This document shows positions 60,979 through 64,000 of a stretch of DNA of 64,000 bases, one piece after another. The position numbers and the translations under genes are program-made. Under the pieces are notes generated by a model. It ran no database searches and was not told the DNA's origin. It saw only the letters and a list, made by a program, of their open reading frames with translations. The DNA lies in the NCBI RefSeq assembly GCF_001677275.1, contig NZ_CP016177.1, positions 1,984,001-2,048,000 of the forward strand, given 5' to 3'. The first letter of the stretch is position 1; each line of letters starts with the position of its first letter. Source of the stretch: Vibrio breoganii. GTDB taxonomy: Bacteria > Pseudomonadota > Gammaproteobacteria > Enterobacterales > Vibrionaceae.

Positions 60979-61762
60979 TAGAATCCTCCTTAATAGGATA
61001 GCGCTGGTTAAGCCAGCGTGTAATCTGCGCATACCCCATTACGGTAATAATTGGGAATAAACTGGCAAAGGCAATAAGCCCAAAGCCATCAATCAGTGGG
61101 CTTCTACCTGGCACCGTCGAAGCGAGCCCTAAACCTAACGCTGTCACTATGGGCACAGTGACGGTTGATGTGGTAACACCGCCACTGTCATAGGCAAGGG
61201 GAATGATCATGGATGGAGAGAAGTAGGTCTGTACGATAACGATCAGATAGCCCACTATGATGTAATAATGAATCGGGTCTCCGGCAACGATGCGATAACA
61301 CCCTAATGTAATGCCAATCGCCACCCCTAGCGCCACCGCCAATCGCAAGCCGTTCACCTTAATGCTGCCACCGGAAACCTGATTGGCTTTAATCGCCACC
61401 GCTATTAACGAGGGCTCAGCTATGGTGGTACTAAAACCGATGCAAAAGGCAAACAGATACACCCAGTAATAATCAAACCAATGCAGCAAACCTGACTCAG
61501 ATAAACGCATCTCTTTTAGGAACTCAGGCATGGTTAACTGCATGGCCATGGTTTCCCCTAACGGAAATAACGCTGCCTCTAAGCCAATCAGAAACAGCGC
61601 TAATCCCACAATCACTAATACGAAGCCGAGCAATACAGAGGGTAAATTTCGTATGGGTCTGCGCAGAACCGCCACCTGAAAACCAAATAAGATCACACCA
61701 ATGGGGAAAACATCCATGACTGTAGAGGCAAATACTTCAAGGGTATGCGCTAAAGTAATCAT
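60968..61762 (-). CDS. DUF1538 membrane protein, second copy
   Basis: About 264 residues from ATG 61762, which overlaps the upstream stop as ATGA; GTG at 61771 is possible. About seven membrane segments. Two signatures are [14 protein letters not shown] and [20 protein letters not shown], followed by [20 protein letters not shown]. The upstream gene has the same signatures, so the two are paralogues and probably form a heteromer. From memory, DUF1538 pairs (UmpAB) in Halomonas act as cation/proton antiporters; not checked. Confidence 0.85.
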   Translation of the reverse strand: MITLAHTLEVFASTVMDVFPIGVILFGFQVAVLRRPIRNLPSVLLGFVLVIVGLALFLIGLEAALFPLGETMAMQLTMPEFLKEMRLSESGLLHWFDYYWVYLFAFCIGFSTTIAEPSLIAVAIKANQVSGGSIKVNGLRLAVALGVAIGITLGCYRIVAGDPIHYYIIVGYLIVIVQTYFSPSMIIPLAYDSGGVTTSTVTVPIVTALGLGLASTVPGRSPLIDGFGLIAFASLFPIITVMGYAQITRWLNQRYPIKEDSNAI

Positions 61763-62484
61763 GACAGCCACATCCCATACAGCATGACGAAGATCATGGG
61801 CAGCAAGGAAGCAAATGCGATTAACCCAAAACCATCCACCATGGGGTTGCGACCCTTGATAGAAGATGCCAGCCCTACCCCTAAAGCGGTGACCAAGGGC
61901 ACAGTGATGGTCGAGGTAGTTACCCCACCCGAGTCATAGGCAATGCCGATGATGCTTTGTGGGGCAAAAAAGGTCAGCGAAACCACCAACAAGTAGCCAC
62001 TGATGATCAAGATATGGATGGGCCAGCCCTTGAGAATTCGGTACACCCCAAGCACCAAGGCGCACCCCACCGACAGCGCGACGGTTAATCTGAGGTGGAA
62101 GGTATAATCCTGCATGCTGTCATCATTGAACGCGATCACCCCTTCTTTCGCCGCCACCTCAGCGGCCTCCATTGCTACAGCCGTAAGAGCGGGCTCCGCT
62201 ATGGTTGTGCCAAAACCAAGACAAAAAGAGAAGAATATCAACCAAGCCACACTGCCCTTACGTGCAAAGGCCTGCGCCATCGACTCTCCGATGGGAAACA
62301 GCCCCATATTGAGCCCAAGCACAAATAAGGTAAGTCCGAGCACCACCAGTAGCATGCCGAATAGAATAGTAAAAAAGTGTGGGAGGGGTTGTTGCAGGAT
62401 AACTAGCTGAAAGAATGCCACCACCAAAACGATGGGCGTCAGATCTTTTGCACTATCAATGAAAGATCGTAGGAAGACATTCAT
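61759..62484 (-). CDS. DUF1538 membrane protein, first copy
   Basis: A 241-residue membrane protein with about seven segments. Signatures [14 protein letters not shown] and [20 protein letters not shown], then [20 protein letters not shown], match the second copy. First gene of the operon DUF1538-DUF1538-PII-like-CBS. The repeated SGGVTTST and TTIAEP motifs suggest re-entrant or ion-binding segments. Confidence 0.87.
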   Translation of the reverse strand: MNVFLRSFIDSAKDLTPIVLVVAFFQLVILQQPLPHFFTILFGMLLVVLGLTLFVLGLNMGLFPIGESMAQAFARKGSVAWLIFFSFCLGFGTTIAEPALTAVAMEAAEVAAKEGVIAFNDDSMQDYTFHLRLTVALSVGCALVLGVYRILKGWPIHILIISGYLLVVSLTFFAPQSIIGIAYDSGGVTTSTITVPLVTALGVGLASSIKGRNPMVDGFGLIAFASLLPMIFVMLYGMWLS

Positions 62485-62676
62485 CTGCTTGCGTTATTCC
62501 TTACGTATTAAAGAAATTAAACCGTGTGTTAGTCTTATAGATTAACTATGGTCAATTATCCGTGGCCTAGGTGTGACGTAAGGCTCGAAATGTAACGTCT
62601 ATAATTATAGGCTCTTTCAGCTTAGCGCTGGATTTACACATAACGTCGACTGGCAATTACTCTACTTGGAGCAGGT

Positions 62677-63585
62677 ATGCACATATTGATTACTGGTGGT
62701 ACTGGGTTTATTGGTCGCGCATTGGTCAAACAACTCATCCCTCATCAAATGACTATCTTGACTCGTGACAGTGACAACGCTGCGCAGCAATTAAAGCACG
62801 TAAACCCTAATTGCTTGCTCTTTGTGCAGTCTCTTGATCACCTGCAAGACCTTTGTGACTTTGATGCAGTGATTAATTTGGCCGGAGAGCCCATTGTGAA
62901 TAAGCGCTGGACTGATCAACAAAAGAAACGCATTTGTGACAGTCGCTGGGACATCACTCGTCAAATCGTCGACCTCATCAAACGCTCTTCAAATCCGCCC
63001 AAGGTATTTATTAGCGGTTCTGCAGTCGGCATTTACGGAGATCAAAACCAAATTCGAGTCGACGAAGAAACCCCATATAAGGCTGAGGGTTTTCCGCATT
63101 GCGTCTGTCAAGAGTGGGAGGACATCGCCAATCAAGCGCGCAGCGAGCAAACCAGAGTCGCGCTACTTCGAACAGGGATTGTATTAGGCCAAAATGGGGG
63201 CGCATTAGAAAAAATGCTACTGCCCTACAAGCTTGGTCTTGGCGGCCCATTAGGTGCTGGTCAGCAATATATGCCGTGGATTCACATTCAAGATATGGTG
63301 AGAGCCATTCAATTTCTACTCGAAACCGAGATCTGCTCTGGCATCTTCAATATGGTGGCACCGCACCCTGTCACCAACAAAGAATTTAGCCAAACATTGG
63401 CAAAGACCCTCTCAAGACCGCACTTTTTATTTACACCTAAGTTTGCCATGCAGATGGCCTTGGGCGAATCCAGTTGTTTACTGTTTGATAGCGTCAAAGC
63501 CAAGCCCAAACGACTCACTGAAATGGGCTTCACTTTCAATTACTCAAGGGTTCAACCAGCGCTGTCGCAAATTTTGTCACACTAA
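62677..63585 (+). CDS. NAD(P)-binding epimerase-like protein, TIGR01777 (YfcH) family
   Basis: A 302-residue short-chain-dehydrogenase-type protein. The Rossmann motif GGTGFIGRAL is at 7-16, VFISGSAVGIYGD near 110 and a C-terminal DUF1731-like domain (SRVQPALSQIL). The reaction is not known; members are often near cell-division or lipid genes. Confidence 0.92.
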   Translation: MHILITGGTGFIGRALVKQLIPHQMTILTRDSDNAAQQLKHVNPNCLLFVQSLDHLQDLCDFDAVINLAGEPIVNKRWTDQQKKRICDSRWDITRQIVDLIKRSSNPPKVFISGSAVGIYGDQNQIRVDEETPYKAEGFPHCVCQEWEDIANQARSEQTRVALLRTGIVLGQNGGALEKMLLPYKLGLGGPLGAGQQYMPWIHIQDMVRAIQFLLETEICSGIFNMVAPHPVTNKEFSQTLAKTLSRPHFLFTPKFAMQMALGESSCLLFDSVKAKPKRLTEMGFTFNYSRVQPALSQILSH

Positions 63586-63657
63586 CTTTTTACAATTTTT
63601 TCTACAAAACTGTCGTTTCGCCATAAATTTGTAATAAAAGGTGTGCAAAATACAGCC

Positions 63658-63666
63658 TGTTATGAT
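63658..63666 (+). promoter_or_regulatory. Extended -10 promoter before the small Val/Leu-rich ORF
   Basis: TGTTATGAT is an extended -10 element, 29 bases before the ORF start at 63695. No clear -35 lies at 17 bases upstream. Confidence 0.45.
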
Positions 63667-63694
63667 TAATCATGTTCAAGTTTCAGAGGACAGT

Positions 63695-63760
63695 ATGTCT
63701 TTAAACAAACTCAACTGGTTAAGTGTGGGGGTTGTGGTTCTTGTTTTAGTGCTAATTTAA
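63695..63760 (+). CDS. 21-codon hydrophobic peptide, candidate leader or membrane peptide
   Basis: ATG at 63695 has AGAGGA upstream. The product begins MSLNKLNWLSVGVVVLVLVLI and ends at TAA. Eleven of the last twelve residues are Val, Leu, Ile or Gly. A strong hairpin terminator begins 25 bases after the stop and the cnoX-like gene 161 bases after it. It could be an attenuation leader for branched-chain amino acids, or a small membrane peptide. Not recognised as a known gene. Confidence 0.5.
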   Translation: MSLNKLNWLSVGVVVLVLVLI

Positions 63761-63784
63761 CCCATACACTAACCAAGCCTACAG

Positions 63785-63840
63785 AAACTCAGGTTCGCTC
63801 CGTTAATTAATGAGATTAGCGAGAATGGCCTGAGTTTTTT
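63785..63840 (+). terminator. Terminator or attenuator between the small ORF and the cnoX-like gene
   Basis: AAACTCAGG pairs with CCTGAGTTT around an inner stem (TTCGCT/AGCGA), followed by six T. Its position between a Val/Leu-rich mini-ORF and a gene on the same strand is that of an attenuator. Confidence 0.75.
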
Positions 63841-63921
63841 GGTTTTCATAAACAAACACCTTGAGATTGCCTAAAGTAACCCAATCTATAAGAGACTCAT
63901 CATTAGTCTAGGGACACATTC

Positions 63922-64000
63922 ATGCATTCAGAATTCATCGTCGAAATGAACCAACAAAACTTCCAACAGATCTTGGAAGGCTCAATGAACACACCCGTTG
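63922..64000 (+). CDS. CnoX/YbbN-like co-chaperone, 5' end only
   Basis: Partial at the window edge, 26 codons. The N-terminus (VEMNQQNFQQILEGSMNTPV) resembles the start of CnoX/YbbN thioredoxin-like holdases (INESNLQQVLEQSMTTPV in E. coli, from memory). The thioredoxin domain itself is outside the window. Confidence 0.7.
   Translation, partial: MHSEFIVEMNQQNFQQILEGSMNTPV

Overview
The window reads as chromosomal DNA of a marine Vibrio (Vibrionaceae). The clearest markers are toxR-toxS divergent from htpG, with adk, hemH and rfaH next to them. Other markers are feoABC, znuA/znuCB, an sdhCDAB-sucABCD block divergent from gltA, pgm-seqA, fldA-fur, and nagE divergent from nagBAC. From memory this gene order resembles chromosome 1 of other vibrios. 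No rRNA, tRNA, CRISPR array, phage or insertion sequence was found. Species cannot be fixed from sequence reading alone.

Layout. 1-3.3 kb: sodium-coupled amino-acid-type transporter, then an FMN riboswitch ahead of a DMT/EamA permease and a HIT protein. 3.4-6.1 kb: ferrous iron uptake (feoABC, Fur box). 6.2-8.8 kb: zinc uptake (znuA divergent from znuCB, Zur-like site). 8.8-9.3 kb: a non-coding block of degenerate repeats. 9.3-20.6 kb: TCA-cycle operon sdhCDAB-sucABCD, with gltA divergent. 20.9-34.4 kb: an accessory beta-glucan (laminarin-type) locus. 34.4-43.5 kb: housekeeping genes (nif3-like, pgm, seqA, fldA, fur, glnS) and a lone prepilin gene behind fur. 43.7-48.6 kb: N-acetylglucosamine uptake and catabolism. 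48.7-53.4 kb: Kef-type antiporter, diguanylate cyclase, asnB. 53.4-60.1 kb: rfaH, hemH, adk, htpG, toxRS, yfcE. 60.2-62.5 kb: a DUF1538/DUF1538/PII-like/CBS operon. 62.7-64 kb: a TIGR01777 epimerase, a 21-codon Val/Leu-rich ORF with a terminator behind it, and the start of a cnoX/ybbN-like gene.

The most unusual system is the beta-glucan locus. A minus-strand cluster encodes two large non-catalytic multi-module lipoproteins (919 and 709 aa), a GH17 lipoprotein, a GH16 enzyme with a GlyGly-CTERM-like tail, a second GH16 lipoprotein with a C-terminal binding-like module, and a LamB-type porin. A LacI-type regulator is divergent from it. Four identical 14-bp operators (TGTAAGCGGTTACA) lie in pairs upstream of the two transcription units. 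This suggests a surface-binding, cutting and porin-import system that works like a Bacteroidetes polysaccharide utilisation locus but without SusC/SusD. No inner-membrane sugar transporter or exo-beta-glucosidase is present in the window.

Other points worth attention are heptanucleotide tandem arrays that overlap or follow stop codons at several places, the DUF1538 operon with PII-like and CBS partners, the riboswitch-controlled DMT permease, and an ambiguous start of sdhC at an A7 run.
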